The position numbers and the translations under genes are program-made. A model generated the notes under the pieces. That model searched no databases, was not told the origin of the DNA, and saw only the letters and a list, made by a program, of their open reading frames with translations. From the NCBI GenBank assembly GCA_022376925.1, contig JAIOJX010000031.1:135674854-135738853 (forward strand): a stretch of DNA of 64,000 bases. Direction: 5' to 3'. Below, one piece after another: positions 11,246-23,467 of this stretch. Every line of letters starts with the position of its first letter. Position 1 is the stretch's first letter. This DNA comes from Tragulus kanchil. Its lineage: Eukaryota > Chordata > Mammalia > Artiodactyla > Tragulidae.

Positions 11246-13462
11246 TTCTTTATCCATTCATTCATTGATGGACATCTAGGTTGCATCCATGTTCTAGCTG
11301 TTGTATAGGGAGCTGCAATGAACATTGGGGTACAAGTGCCTCTGTTACCTTTGATTTCATCAAGGTATAAGCCTAATAGTGGGATTGCTGGGTTGTATGG
11401 TGGTTCTATTTTCATTTTTTTAAGGAATCTCCATACTGTCCTCCATAGTGGCTGTATCAATTTACATTCCCACCAGTGATGCAAGAGTGTGCCCTTTTCT
11501 CCGCATCCTCTCCAGCATTTATTGTCTGTAGATTTGTTGATGATGGCCATTCTGACTGGTGTAGGGTGATATCTCATTGTAGTTTTGATTTGCATTTCTC
11601 TAATAATAAGCGAGGTTGAGCATCATTTCGTGTGCTTTTTGGCCATCTGTATGTCTTCTTTGGTGAGATGTCTGTTTAGGTCTTTTTCCCATTTTTTTGA
11701 TTGGGTTGTTCGTTTATTTGGTGCTGAGTTGTCTGAGTTGCTTGTAGATTTTGGAGATTAATTCTTTGTCTGTTTTCTCATTTGCTATGATTTTCTCCCA
11801 TTCTGTGGGCTGTCTGATTACCTTTTTTGTAGTTTCTTTTGCTGTACAAAAGCTTTTAAGTTTCATTAGGTCTCACATACTTATTTTTGTTTTTAGTTCC
11901 CCTATTCTAGTAGGTGGATTGTAGAAGATCTTGCTTTGATTTATGTCCTTGAGTGTTTTGCCTATATTCTCCTCTAAGAGTTTTATGGTTTCTGGTCTCA
12001 CATTTAGGTCTTTAATCCATTTTGAGTTGATCCTTGTGTATGGTGTCAGGGAATGTTCCAACTTCATTTTTTTGCATGTAGCTGTCCAGTTTTCCCAGCA
12101 GTATTTGTTGAAGAGGCTTTCTTTGTCCCACTTTGTATGTTCACCTCCTTTATCAAAAATAAGGTTCGCATAGGTGTGTGGGTTTATCTCTAGGTTCTCA
12201 ATCTTGTTCCATTGGTCGATAGTTCTGTTTTTGTGCCAGTACCATACTGTCTTGATGACTGTTGTTTTGTAATATAGTCTGAAGTTAGGGAGGCTGATCC
12301 CTCCAGCTCCATTCTTCTTTCTAAGGATTGCTTTGGCTATTTGAGGTCTTTTTTGTGTTCTTTATCCATTCATTCATTGATGGACATCTAGGTTGCATCC
12401 ATGTTCTAGCTGTTGTATAGGGAGCTGCAATGAACATTGGGGTACAAGTGCCTGTTACCTTTGATTTCATCAAGGTATAAGCCTAATAGTGGGATTGCTG
12501 GGTTGTATGGTGGTTCTATTTTCATTTTTTTAAGGAATCTCCATACTGTCCTCCATAGTGGCTGTATCAATTTACATTCCCACCAGTGATGCAAGAGTGT
12601 GCCCTTTTCTCCGCATCCTCTCCAGCATTTATTGTCTGTAGATTTGTTGATGATGGCCATTCTGACTGGTGTAGGGTGATATCTCATTGTAGTTTTGATT
12701 TGCATTTCTCTAATAATAAGCGAGGTTGAGCATCATTTCGTGTGCTTTTTGGCCATCTGTATGTCTTCTTTGGTGAGATGTCTGTTTAGGTCTTTTTCCC
12801 ATTTTTTTGATTGGGTTGTTCGTTTATTTGGTGCTGAGTTGTCTGAGTTGCTTGTAGATTTTGGAGATTAATTCTTTGTCTGTTTTCTCATTTGCTATGA
12901 TTTTCTCCCATTCTGTGGGCTGTCTGATTACCTTTTTTGTAGTTTCTTTTGCTGTACAAAAGCTTTTAAGTTTCATTAGGTCTCACATACTTATTTTTGT
13001 TTTTAGTTCCCCTATTCTAGTAGGTGGATTGTAGAAGATCTTGCTTTGATTTATGTCCTTGAGTGTTTTGCCTATATTCTCCTCTAAGAGTTTTATGGTT
13101 TCTGGTCTCACATTTAGGTCTTTAATCCATTTTGAGTTGATCCTTGTGTATGGTGTCAGGGAATGTTCCAACTTCATTTTTTTGCATGTAGCTGTCCAGT
13201 TTTCCCAGCAGTATTTGTTGAAGAGGCTTTCTTTGTCCCACTTTGTATGTTCACCTCCTTTATCAAAAATAAGGTTCGCATAGGTGTGTGGGTTTATCTC
13301 TAGGTTCTCAATCTTGTTCCATTGGTCGATAGTTCTGTTTTTGTGCCAGTACCATACTGTCTTGATGACTGTTGTTTTGTAATATAGTCTGAAGTTAGGG
13401 AGGCTGATCCCTCCAGCTCCATTCTTCTTTCTAAGGATTGCTTTGGCTATTTGAGGTCTTTT
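11246..13462. repeat. Tandem near-identical pair 5: 11246-12350 / 12358-13462
   Basis: Offset 1110-1112 nt. It copies the L1 ORF2 C-terminal region inside a single L1 insertion, breaking its collinearity. Confidence 0.95.
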
Positions 13463-13605
13463 GTGTTTCCATATGAACTGTCTTATTCTTTGGTCTAGTT
13501 CTGTGAAGAATGTCATTGGTAGTTTGATAGGGATCACATAGAGTCTGTAGATGGTATTTCATAGTATGGTCATTTTCACAATATTGATTCTTCCGACCCT
13601 CTATT

Positions 13606-14190
13606 GATCTTCTTGAAGAGGAACCATTTTTAGAAAACTTAGTTGGAATGGCAAAGCTTAAGATAGTAACTAAAATTACAGCTGATAACATTTTATCTAA
13701 ACATATCAGAATTTTAAGAACTTCATGTAGTTTCTAGGATATCTATATTAGTAACACTTATCAGAGACTTATTACTGACTTCACAATACTTCCCTTGAAA
13801 TTCAACATACAAAATGAACCTAATTAGTGTAGTATCGCTCTTTGGGATGTTTCAGGGGCCCTCTGAAGCATCCCAAAGTTAACTAGAAGTCAACAAATTT
13901 TCATTAGAATAATTTAGGAAGGTTTGCCCAGAAATACCAAAAGGTCTAGAACACTCAGTCAGATAGGATTATAGGTCATTGTGAAACCATAGCTATTCAC
14001 ATAGCCAAAGCCAAATATAGAACAGATCTTTTAAGAGGTAAATAAACTTGACATTATTTATTAATAAGTATTTCAAAACCTTATTTTATTTGGAAATAAT
14101 CTAGCTATTTGATAGATTTCTATCATTTAGTTTAGCACTACCTTAGTTTAGAAATTTAAGTTACCACAATCTGGAGATTTTACTTTAGAT
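13606..14190. other. AT-rich sequence with a hairpin, unassigned
   Basis: No gene recognised. It contains the near-perfect inverted repeat at 13840-13878. Duplicated at 14729-15313. Confidence 0.5.
13840..13878. other. 16-bp-stem hairpin
   Basis: Arms ctttgggatgtttcag and ctgaagcatcccaaag surround a loop of about seven bases (gggccct). One T:G wobble is the only imperfection. Copied at 14963-15001. Confidence 0.85.
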
Positions 14191-14458
14191 AGACATTTTT
14201 TTTTTTTTTTTTGGCCTTATGTCATCATTTATTTTCGTCCATCTTTATTCATTGGCATTTGTGGCTTCCAATTGCAGTGGCCTCTCTCATTACAGAGCAC
14301 TCACTCTGGGTGCATGTGCTCCAGAGTGCTGGCTTGTAATCGGACACACCGGCTCAGCCTCTCCTCAGCACGTAGCATCTTCCCGGACCAGGGATCGAAC
14401 TGGTGCCCCTTGTACTGCAAGGCAGACTCTTTACCCACTGGACCACCAGAGAAGCCCT
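14191..14458 (-). mobile_element. CHR-type SINE
   Basis: Complement of the head at the right end (ggcttctctggtggtccag), the B-box-like gttcgatccctggtcc, and a poly(T) at 14199-14212. Copied at 15314-15581. Confidence 0.9.
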
Positions 14459-15565
14459 AGATAGACACTCTTAAAGCACAATCATTCTTAATAGAGTTTA
14501 TCTAAAAGCTCACATCTCATCCATATATTTTAATAAAATTTTTTTAACTTGAGTTACTTTTTTTGCCAACAAACTTGTAACAGATATAATAATATTTAAC
14601 TTATATTATGCTTTGGTCTAGTTCTGTGAAGAATGTCATTGGTAGTTTGATAGGGATCACATAGAGTCTGTAGATGGTATTTCATAGTATGGTCATTTTC
14701 ACAATATTGATTCTTCCGACCCTCTATTGATCTTCTTGAAGAGGAACCATTTTTAGAAAACTTAGTTGGAATGGCAAAGCTTAAGATAGTAACTAAAATT
14801 ACAGCTGATAACATTTTATCTAAACATATCAGAATTTTAAGAACTTCATGTAGTTTCTAGGATATCTATATTAGTAACACTTATCAGAGACTTATTACTG
14901 ACTTCACAATACTTCCCTTGAAATTCAACATACAAAATGAACCTAATTAGTGTAGTATCGCTCTTTGGGATGTTTCAGGGGCCCTCTGAAGCATCCCAAA
15001 GTTAACTAGAAGTCAACAAATTTTCATTAGAATAATTTAGGAAGGTTTGCCCAGAAATACCAAAAGGTCTAGAACACTCAGTCAGATAGGATTATAGGTC
15101 ATTGTGAAACCATAGCTATTCACATAGCCAAAGCCAAATATAGAACAGATCTTTTAAGAGGTAAATAAACTTGACATTATTTATTAATAAGTATTTCAAA
15201 ACCTTATTTTATTTGGAAATAATCTAGCTATTTGATAGATTTCTATCATTTAGTTTAGCACTACCTTAGTTTAGAAATTTAAGTTACCACAATCTGGAGA
15301 TTTTACTTTAGATAGACATTTTTTTTTTTTTTTTTGGCCTTATGTCATCATTTATTTTCGTCCATCTTTATTCATTGGCATTTGTGGCTTCCAATTGCAG
15401 TGGCCTCTCTCATTACAGAGCACTCACTCTGGGTGCATGTGCTCCAGAGTGCTGGCTTGTAATCGGACACACCGGCTCAGCCTCTCCTCAGCACGTAGCA
15501 TCTTCCCGGACCAGGGATCGAACTGGTGCCCCTTGTACTGCAAGGCAGACTCTTTACCCACTGGA

Positions 15566-17764
15566 CCACCAGAGAAGCCCTAGATAGACACTCTTAAAGC
15601 ACAATCATTCTTAATAGAGTTTATCTAAAAGCTCACATCTCATCCATATATTTTAATAAAATTTTTTTAACTTGAGTTACTTTTTTTGCCAACAAACTTG
15701 TAACAGATATAATAATATTTAACTTATATTATGCTTAGGCCCTGTAAAAATATTCTGCGCAGTTTGTAGAGTCTTAAAAAACTTTCGAGTCTCTAGTGAC
15801 CAAGTTAATTTATATTTTGATTGATCAGTTGCAGAAAAAGAGAGGGTTTTATTTTTATGGAAACAGAGGTCTGGACCTTGTTCCGTTTATCCTTCCTAGA
15901 ATGGGTGAGGGAGACTTTAGCACAATCAGGAGTTCGTGTGAAAATAGTACAGTAGCAGTTGCAGCTTAAAGGGTTTCCTTGATAGTGAAGCCCTTTTTGT
16001 AATATTATAATACGAATGTATCTTTAAATGACAAAAGATTTAAAAGTTGTGGTTAAACATCTGATAAATTGATAAAGACACCCGGACAATATTTATTCCA
16101 AGAAACCAAAGATCTAAAAAGCACATATAAATCACTTAAAGGCAAAGAAATTTTTATAACCAGTTAATTAAAAATACATTCCAAGAGAACTTTCCTCTGA
16201 ATGGACAGCAAAAGCTAAATTTAAGTCTTAAAAAATTTTGATCATTCATAACTCTTTACAGTCTCCTTTGTTTTCTTTACATCTTTTTTACTGAAAACGT
16301 ATCTTAGTTTCTCTGAAGTTTTTTTTTTTTTTTTTTTTTTTACAATGACATCTATTTCTTGCTGACAAAGTTTTAGCAGATGTTAAGCCTAGGCACAGTG
16401 CAAGTCTTACAGTTAATATTTTATTTAATATGCTGATGACTCAAGACGTGTCTATATTATCATTGCATCAACAAATTTAAACCTTAATACTAGGTATTTC
16501 TCAATTCATGTGAATCTGAAACTCATTTAACTTGATTTTTCTTGTATTTAGAAGTATTTTTTGTTTATAAATGCTTATTACTGTTACTCAAGTCAATTAA
16601 ATAGAGCTCTTTTACAGAGTAACCACGGCAATGTTACTCAAAAAGTCATTAATCGCACATCTTCGTTAAATTTAGAAATTAAGGCCACCAGAGAAGCCCT
16701 AGATAGACACTCTTAAAGCACAATCATTCTTAATAGAGTTTATCTAAAAGCTCACATCTCATCCATATATTTTAATAAAATTTTTTTAACTTGAGTTACT
16801 TTTTTTGCCAACAAACTTGTAACAGATATAATAATATTTAACTTATATTATGCTTAGGCCCTGTAAAAATATTCTGCGCAGTTTGTAGAGTCTTAAAAAA
16901 CTTTCGAGTCTCTAGTGACCAAGTTAATTTATATTTTGATTGATCAGTTGCAGAAAAAGAGAGGGTTTTATTTTTATGGAAACAGAGGTCTGGACCTTGT
17001 TCCGTTTATCCTTCCTAGAATGGGTGAGGGAGACTTTAGCACAATCAGGAGTTCGTGTGAAAATAGTACAGTAGCAGTTGCAGCTTAAAGGGTTTCCTTG
17101 ATAGTGAAGCCCTTTTTGTAATATTATAATACGAATGTATCTTTAAATGACAAAAGATTTAAAAGTTGTGGTTAAACATCTGATAAATTGATAAAGACAC
17201 CCGGACAATATTTATTCCAAGAAACCAAAGATCTAAAAAGCACATATAAATCACTTAAAGGCAAAGAAATTTTTATAACCAGTTAATTAAAAATACATTC
17301 CAAGAGAACTTTCCTCTGAATGGACAGCAAAAGCTAAATTTAAGTCTTAAAAAATTTTGATCATTCATAACTCTTTACAGTCTCCTTTGTTTTCTTTACA
17401 TCTTTTTTACTGAAAACGTATCTTAGTTTCTCTGAAGTTTTTTTTTTTTTTTTTTTTTTTACAATGACATCTATTTCTTGCTGACAAAGTTTTAGCAGAT
17501 GTTAAGCCTAGGCACAGTGCAAGTCTTACAGTTAATATTTTATTTAATATGCTGATGACTCAAGACGTGTCTATATTATCATTGCATCAACAAATTTAAA
17601 CCTTAATACTAGGTATTTCTCAATTCATGTGAATCTGAAACTCATTTAACTTGATTTTTCTTGTATTTAGAAGTATTTTTTTTGTTTATAAATGCTTATT
17701 ACTGTTACTCAAGTCAATTAAATAGAGCTCTTTTTACAGAGTAACCACGGCAATGTTACTCAAA
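15566..17764. repeat. Tandem near-identical pair 7: 15566-16642 / 16685-17764
   Basis: Offset 1119 nt with a 42-nt unrelated joint (16643-16684), the longest joint seen. It overlaps pair 6 in 15566-15733. It contains a poly(T) run over 20 nt long. Confidence 0.95.
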
Positions 17765-17950
17765 CACACAAACAGGCCTCAGTTCTTCAAGATTTCAATT
17801 TTGACTCAGGTATAGCACTGTAAAACCCATCAGTTTACAAAAGAGGTTGAATTAAAATTAGGGTTCTCAGATGAAACAAGTTAGGGTCACCTGACTCGAT
17901 AGCTAAATATTAGTATTTGTAGAAAAAGCATCTTTTAGTTACCTGGAACA
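15734..17950. other. AT-rich intergenic sequence, unassigned
   Basis: No coding, RNA or classified mobile element seen. A poly(T) run over 20 nt lies at 16320-16340 and, in the duplicate, at 17439-17460. Some stretches could be decayed retroviral sequence, but I cannot show it. Confidence 0.45.
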
Positions 17951-18059
17951 AGCAAGCTTCTCAATTATTTTGCCCTTTTTAAAGTTTGTATTCAAAAAAC
18001 AGCAGAGGTAAAGATTTTGAGAAGATCAGAGAGGATATTTTCATCTCAAAGATACTGCC

Positions 18060-18334
18060 GGGCTTCCCTGGTGTCCCAGTGGGTAAGGACACTGCCTTGC
18101 AGGGCAAGGGGCACCGGTTCGATCCCTGGCCTGGGAAGATCCCACGTGCCGCGGAGCAGCTGGACCGATGTGTCCAGTTACCGAGCCGGAGCTCTGGAGC
18201 GCATGCGCCAGAGCCGGTTCTCTGCGACAACAGAGGCCACTGCGATGGGAGGCCCACACGGGCCACAGAACAAAGATGGATGAAACTGAATAAATGAAAG
18301 ACCAACCCTCCCCCCACCAAAAAAAAAAAAAAAG
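18060..18334 (+). mobile_element. CHR-type SINE, young subfamily
   Basis: Head ggcttccctggtgtcccagt, perfect B-box-like ggttcgatccc at 18116, body gagccggagctctggagcgc and a poly(A) tail. Copied at 19160-19434. Confidence 0.93.
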
Positions 18335-18546
18335 ATACTGGCAAGTTCTTCCTAGGATGACTTTGTTTCCCCTTTGTTTAGATCATTTACAAGCTTTAGA
18401 AGATGAACAGGGAAGTTTTTCGGAGTGGTGGAAGGATTTTTGGACCCAGCCATCTGGTCCTATTAAGGCTACATCAGTAAACCAAGGACAGGGTTTTTCC
18501 CTCCTTTTCTAAAAGAATTGAGTGACTTTTGCAACAAGGAATTTGC

Positions 18547-18715
18547 CTATTAAAAAGCAAAGACATCACTTTGCCAACAAAGTTTGGCATGATCAAAGCT
18601 GTAGTTTTCCCAGTTGTCAGGTATGGATGTGAGAGGTGCACCATAAAGAAGGCTGAGCACCAAAGAATTGATGCTTTTGAACTGGGGTGCTGGGAAAAGA
18701 CTGTTGAGGGTCCCT
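18547..18715 (+). mobile_element. BovB (RTE) LINE fragment
   Basis: The translated frame reads LLKSKDITLPTKFGMIK, VVFPVVRYGCE and KKAEHQRIDAFELGCW, the conserved C-terminal part of the BovB reverse transcriptase ORF. It is truncated at both ends. Copied at 19647-19815. Confidence 0.92.
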
Positions 18716-19889
18716 TGCCCAGCAGAGATTCCTCAATCCTAAGGGAGAAGGCCTCTCTGGAAGTCCCAGGAGCAACACCCAGGCTCCCATCAAAAACATT
18801 TACGTTAACTCAAGTCAATTAAATAGAGCTCTTTTTACAGAGTAACCACGGCAATGTTACTCAAACACACAAACAGGCCTCAGTTCTTCAAGATTTCAAT
18901 TTTGACTCAGGTATAGCACTGTAAAACCCATCAGTTTACAAAAGAGGTTGAATTAAAATTAGGGTTCTCAGATGAAACAAGTTAGGGTCACCTGACTCGA
19001 TAGCTAAATATTAGTATTTGTAGAAAAGCATCTTTTAGTTACCTGGAACAAGCAAGCTTCTCAATTATTTTGCCCTTTTTAAAGTTTGTATTCAAAAAAC
19101 AGCAGAGGTAAAGATTTTGAGAAGATCAGAGAGGATATTTTCATCTCAAAGATACTGCCGGGCTTCCCTGGTGTCCCAGTGGGTAAGGACACTGCCTTGC
19201 AGGGCAAGGGGCACCGGTTCGATCCCTGGCCTGGGAAGATCCCACGTGCCGCGGAGCAGCTGGACCGATGTGTCCAGTTACCGAGCCGGAGCTCTGGAGC
19301 GCATGCGCCAGAGCCGGTTCTCTGCGACAACAGAGGCCACTGCGATGGGAGGCCCACACGGGCCACAGAACAAAGATGGATGAAACTGAATAAATGAAAG
19401 ACCAACCCCCCCCCCACCAAAAAAAAAAAAAAAGATACTGGCAAGTTCTTCCTAGGATGACTTTGTTTCCCCTTTGTTTAGATCATTTACAAGCTTTAGA
19501 AGATGAACAGGGAAGTTTTTCGGAGTGGTGGAAGGATTTTTGGACCCAGCCATCTGGTCCTATTAAGGCTACATCAGTAAACCAAGGACAGGGTTTTTCC
19601 CTCCTTTTCTAAAAGAATTGAGTGACTTTTGCAACAAGGAATTTGCCTATTAAAAAGCAAAGACATCACTTTGCCAACAAAGTTTGGCATGATCAAAGCT
19701 GTAGTTTTCCCAGTTGTCAGGTATGGATGTGAGAGGTGCACCATAAAGAAGGCTGAGCACCAAAGAATTGATGCTTTTGAACTGGGGTGCTGGGAAAAGA
19801 CTGTTGAGGGTCCCTTGCCCAGCAGAGATTCCTCAATCCTAAGGGAGAAGGCCTCTCTGGAAGTCCCAGGAGCAACACCCAGGCTCCCA

Positions 19890-21430
19890 CAAGAGAGAGG
19901 AAAAGGCGGCAGAAAAGATCAGAAGATGGACTGAGGAATCCACCCTGTAATCCCACTATCTTAGTGCCCAGCCTAAGGGAGCAAAAACAGAGAACTTTTA
20001 CCCACTTAGACGGTAACTATTGGGGCACAATGGTCTGTAAACCTTTGCAACACACCAGTGGGTAACCCTGGCCAGAGTTCCTCAATTGCTTACATAGCCA
20101 TTTGCCTGTTCACAGCGGATTCAAAGAGAAAGAAATGAGAAAACTGTAGAGGAAGCCTTAGAGGAAGCATTTAGTAAACCAAAACCTAGCCTGCCAGAAA
20201 GTCACATTAACATGATTTCCCAGTCCCATTAGACCAGTGACTCTTTTCCAAAGCACCTTATAAATGGAGTTTACCTTCACAGGGAGAACACCTCAGACGG
20301 GAGCCAAAGCCTCCTAGATTGAGGGCTGAAGCCCCACAGATGAGACAAGGTCAAAAAAGACCCAGTGGGACCCTGATGCCAAACTGTTCTGAGGAAAAGT
20401 TTATTTGAGCTTTTAATTTACAAAGGAGAGTAGTATCTATCAGCGAGCCAGTTAACTTGTTCCCCACTGTCAAAGTTACCGGGAGCTCCTGTAGGGGAAA
20501 TTAGAACTGGTTGGCTCAAGTCCAGGGGAGTCTCACCAGGCATGTTCTTTAAGAGAGTGTGTTTCTTGCCCTTGTAAAGCACTTCTACCTGCCAGATCAT
20601 TTTAACTGTGAGTCATTCTGGGGCTATTGCTCTTCTGATCTCAACATAGCTAATGTGCACACTCAAGATCTTTCCTTTGGGATAGATGAAATATTTCCCA
20701 TTGTTATAAGCTTTAGAATACCAAACACAAGACACAGACAAATACCAAGAAAACCAGCACAGATTCCAAACGTCGATGCAAGCAGACAAACCAATTCACA
20801 GGTATGACAAATAAATTTACCTTATAAAACAAATGAACTAAGTCCAACTTGGCAACTAACCCCTGAGAAACTAGCTCCCAAATGAACCGGTTCCAACAGG
20901 ACCAGTTCCCAAATCAAGTAAATAAATTTACGCTACCAAATGAGCTAATTCAGACTAGGGTGGGCTTGCCCCGCAAAAACTAGTTCCCAATGATTCAGTT
21001 CTATCGGTAGGTTCAACGTTTCCCCTCTGCAAAAGGGGAATCAACCAAATTGGCTTCTCCCATAAGGAAAAGTCCAGACAGAGGGGATTAAATGTTCCGA
21101 TGTGCACACCAAAGTGACGGATCCGCCAAATTTGAGTCCGTCAGCTCTTAACACAAAAGGACACAGAAAACAACCAAACTGGTTTTACCAGCTGTCAGAA
21201 GTGGGCAGACTTACCCTACAAACGAAACTGAGCCTGTCGACCCTAGAAGTTTGTCAGTTCCATGTCTCAGCTGCCAAACGCTCAGGGCAGCCGGTGCTGC
21301 TTCAGGGAATCTTGAAGGAAGGAACCTCAGGACAAATGGTCCCAGCAACTGCTAGACTCTCACTACAATATTTCCTCATCAGGGCCGACTAGCCATGAGC
21401 AGCAAGGCTCACGGCTGGCTACGCCAAATT
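19890..21430 (-). other. Possible endogenous retrovirus internal remnant
   Basis: It lies immediately downstream, on the minus strand, of the LTR-like end at 21431. No intact gag, pol or env frame was recognised; several short frames exist on both strands. Assignment rests only on position. Confidence 0.25.
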
Positions 21431-23467
21431 GTTACCGAGATCAAGTTCGCTCTGCTTGCTGCACGATAGGACAATGAATCCTGCAGTGTTGAGACAAGGA
21501 AAATGACTTTATTTGGAAAGCAGCTGACCGAGAAGATGACAGGCTAGCACCTCTGAAAAAAAAAAAAAATCTTATTGGGGTTTGGATGTCAGGTTAGTAG
21601 ATCAGAAGGGGAGAAGTGAGAAACAAAAGCAAAAAGGCTATTAATCTTGCAAAAGTATCTCTTAGAAAGGCAAGCCTCAGGTAGAGGAAGTATTAACTTC
21701 TCTCTTCCTGCCATTTATAGGTGGACAGGATTCATGAACAAAGGTATTTTACATCACAATCAGGCAGAGAGGCAGGGTCCTGGAGGCAAGCCAGTAAGTA
21801 TGATTATGATAACAATATGGATGGAAAGCAAGTGGAAGAAACAGTTTGCAACATGGAGCCAGAATTGATTTTCTCCCTGCAACAGAATGAGGTCATTATT
21901 GCTTACACCTGAGTGGGATGGCGTCTCATTGGTTGATGTGAATGCAAGGGCATCTGTCTACACTGAAATGAACATTTTCCCAAGACGGATTGGCTCAGGA
22001 ATGGGTCCAATGTGTCCTGGGGTGTACTTTTCCACTCCTTGGATATGGTCAAGAAAGATGATTTTGTCTGCCCCCATGGAGTGAGTGTCTCCATACACAA
22101 TGCAGTATTAAGTGCTAGTGAAAGCTAATTGGAACCTTTCTCCAAACTTCTGTGGTAAACCCTTCGATTGATGTCTCTTGTTAACAATAGCAATGCTGCT
22201 CCCCCTTTCCATTTTGGAATAGAACAAGCCACTTGAATCTCCATGCTCCAATGTGTTTCAAGGACAGTTGGTGAAATCGCTACAGCAGCCAAAATTGGAT
22301 AGCCATCCACAGTGAAGTTTTACCAGCTGTCAGAAGTGGGCAGACTTACCCTACAAACGAAACTGAGCCTGTCGACCCTAGAAGTTTGTCAGTTCCATGT
22401 CTCAGCTGCCAAACGCTCAGGGCAGCCGGTGCTGCTTCAGGGAATCTTGAAGGAAGGAACCTCAGGACAAATGGTCCCAGCAACTGCTAGACTCTCACTA
22501 CAATATTTCCTCATCAGGGCCGACTAGCCATGAGCAGCAAGGCTCACGGCTGGCTACGCCAAATTGTTACCGAGATCAAGTTCGCTCTGCTTGCTGCACG
22601 ATAGGACAATGAATCCTGCAGTGTTGAGACAAGGAAAATGACTTTATTTGGAAAGCAGCTGACCGAGAAGATGACAGGCTAGCACCTCTGAAAAAAAAAA
22701 TCTTATTGGGGTTTGGATGTCAGGTTAGTAGATCAGAAGGGGAGAAGTGAGAAACAAAAGCAAAAAGGCTATTAATCTTGCAAAAGTATCTCTTAGAAAG
22801 GCAAGCCTCAGGTAGAGGAAGTATTAACTTCTCTCTTCCTGCCATTTATAGGTGGACAGGATTCATGAACAAAGGTATTTTACATCACAATCAGGCAGAG
22901 AGGCAGGGTCCTGGAGGCAAGCCAGTAAGTATGATTATGATAACAATATGGATGGAAAGCAAGTGGAAGAAACAGTTTGCAACATGGAGCCAGAATTGAT
23001 TTTCTCCCTGCAACAGAATGAGGTCATTATTGCTTACACCTGAGTGGGATGGCGTCTCATTGGTTGAATGATGTGAATGCAAGGGCATCTGTCTACACTG
23101 AAATGAACATTTTCCCAAGACGGATTGGCTCAGGAATGGGTCCAATGTGTCCTGGGGTGTACTTTTCCACTCCTTGGATATGGTCAAGAAAGATGATTTT
23201 GTCTGCCCCCATGGAGTGAGTGTCTCCATACACAATGCAGTATTAAGTGCTAGTGAAAGCTAATTGGAACCTTTCTCCAAACTTCTGTGGTAAACCCTTC
23301 GATTGATGTCTCTTGTTAACAATAGCAATGCTGCTCCCCCTTTCCATTTTTGGAATAGAACAAGCCACTTGAATCTCCATGCTCCAATGTGTTTCCAAGG
23401 ACAGTTGGTGAAATCTCGCTACCAGCAGCCATGGAAACATGTCCTGGGATAGCCATCCACAGTGAAG
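21183..23467. repeat. Tandem near-identical pair 9: 21183-22317 / 22318-23467
   Basis: Offset 1135 falling to 1131 nt. The last ~70 bases of the left copy (22250-22317) are degraded, with several small deletions and about ten bases missing relative to 23385-23467, while the rest is nearly identical. Confidence 0.93.
21431..21960 (-). mobile_element. LTR-like element (solo LTR or 5' LTR remnant)
   Basis: On the minus strand an ordered promoter layout is visible: CCAAT (within aaccaatg, near 21928), TATAAA (near 21716), AATAAA (21508-21513) and a terminus ...CTCGGTAACA at 21431, the CA end expected of an LTR. The upstream limit is unclear because the sequence merges with a diverged tandem repeat. 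Family not identified. Pair 9 copies most of it (22562-23095). Confidence 0.45.

Larger units (their letters stand above)
10444..13605 (-). mobile_element. 5'-truncated ruminant L1 with ORF2 C-terminus
   Basis: Minus-strand L1: a poly(T) at 10446-10461 marks its 3' end. ORF2 C-terminal sequence is recognisable ([13 protein letters not shown] near 11200, [20 protein letters not shown] near 11480, [15 protein letters not shown] [20 protein letters not shown] near 13400). Stop codons and frame changes make it inactive. The 5' break is near 13605. A CHR SINE interrupts the 3' UTR at 10831-11134, and pair 5 artificially repeats 1.1 kb of ORF2. Confidence 0.9.
13488..15733. repeat. Tandem near-identical pair 6: 13488-14610 / 14611-15733
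   Basis: Offset exactly 1123 nt, no spacer and no length difference noticed. It copies the L1 5' breakpoint, a hairpin and a CHR SINE. Confidence 0.95.
17707..19889. repeat. Tandem near-identical pair 8: 17707-18789 / 18808-19889
   Basis: Offset 1101 then 1100 nt. It copies a CHR SINE and a BovB LINE fragment. An 18-nt joint lies between copies. Confidence 0.95.

Noticed and set aside
18116..18126. Possible tRNA gene (B-box-like ggttcgatccc)
   Set aside because: It is the tRNA-derived head of a SINE; no cloverleaf or terminator, and the same box occurs in the other SINE loci.
19890..21430. Retroviral gag/pol genes downstream of the LTR-like end
   Set aside because: No conserved motif or sustained frame was visible, so only a low-confidence remnant is listed.
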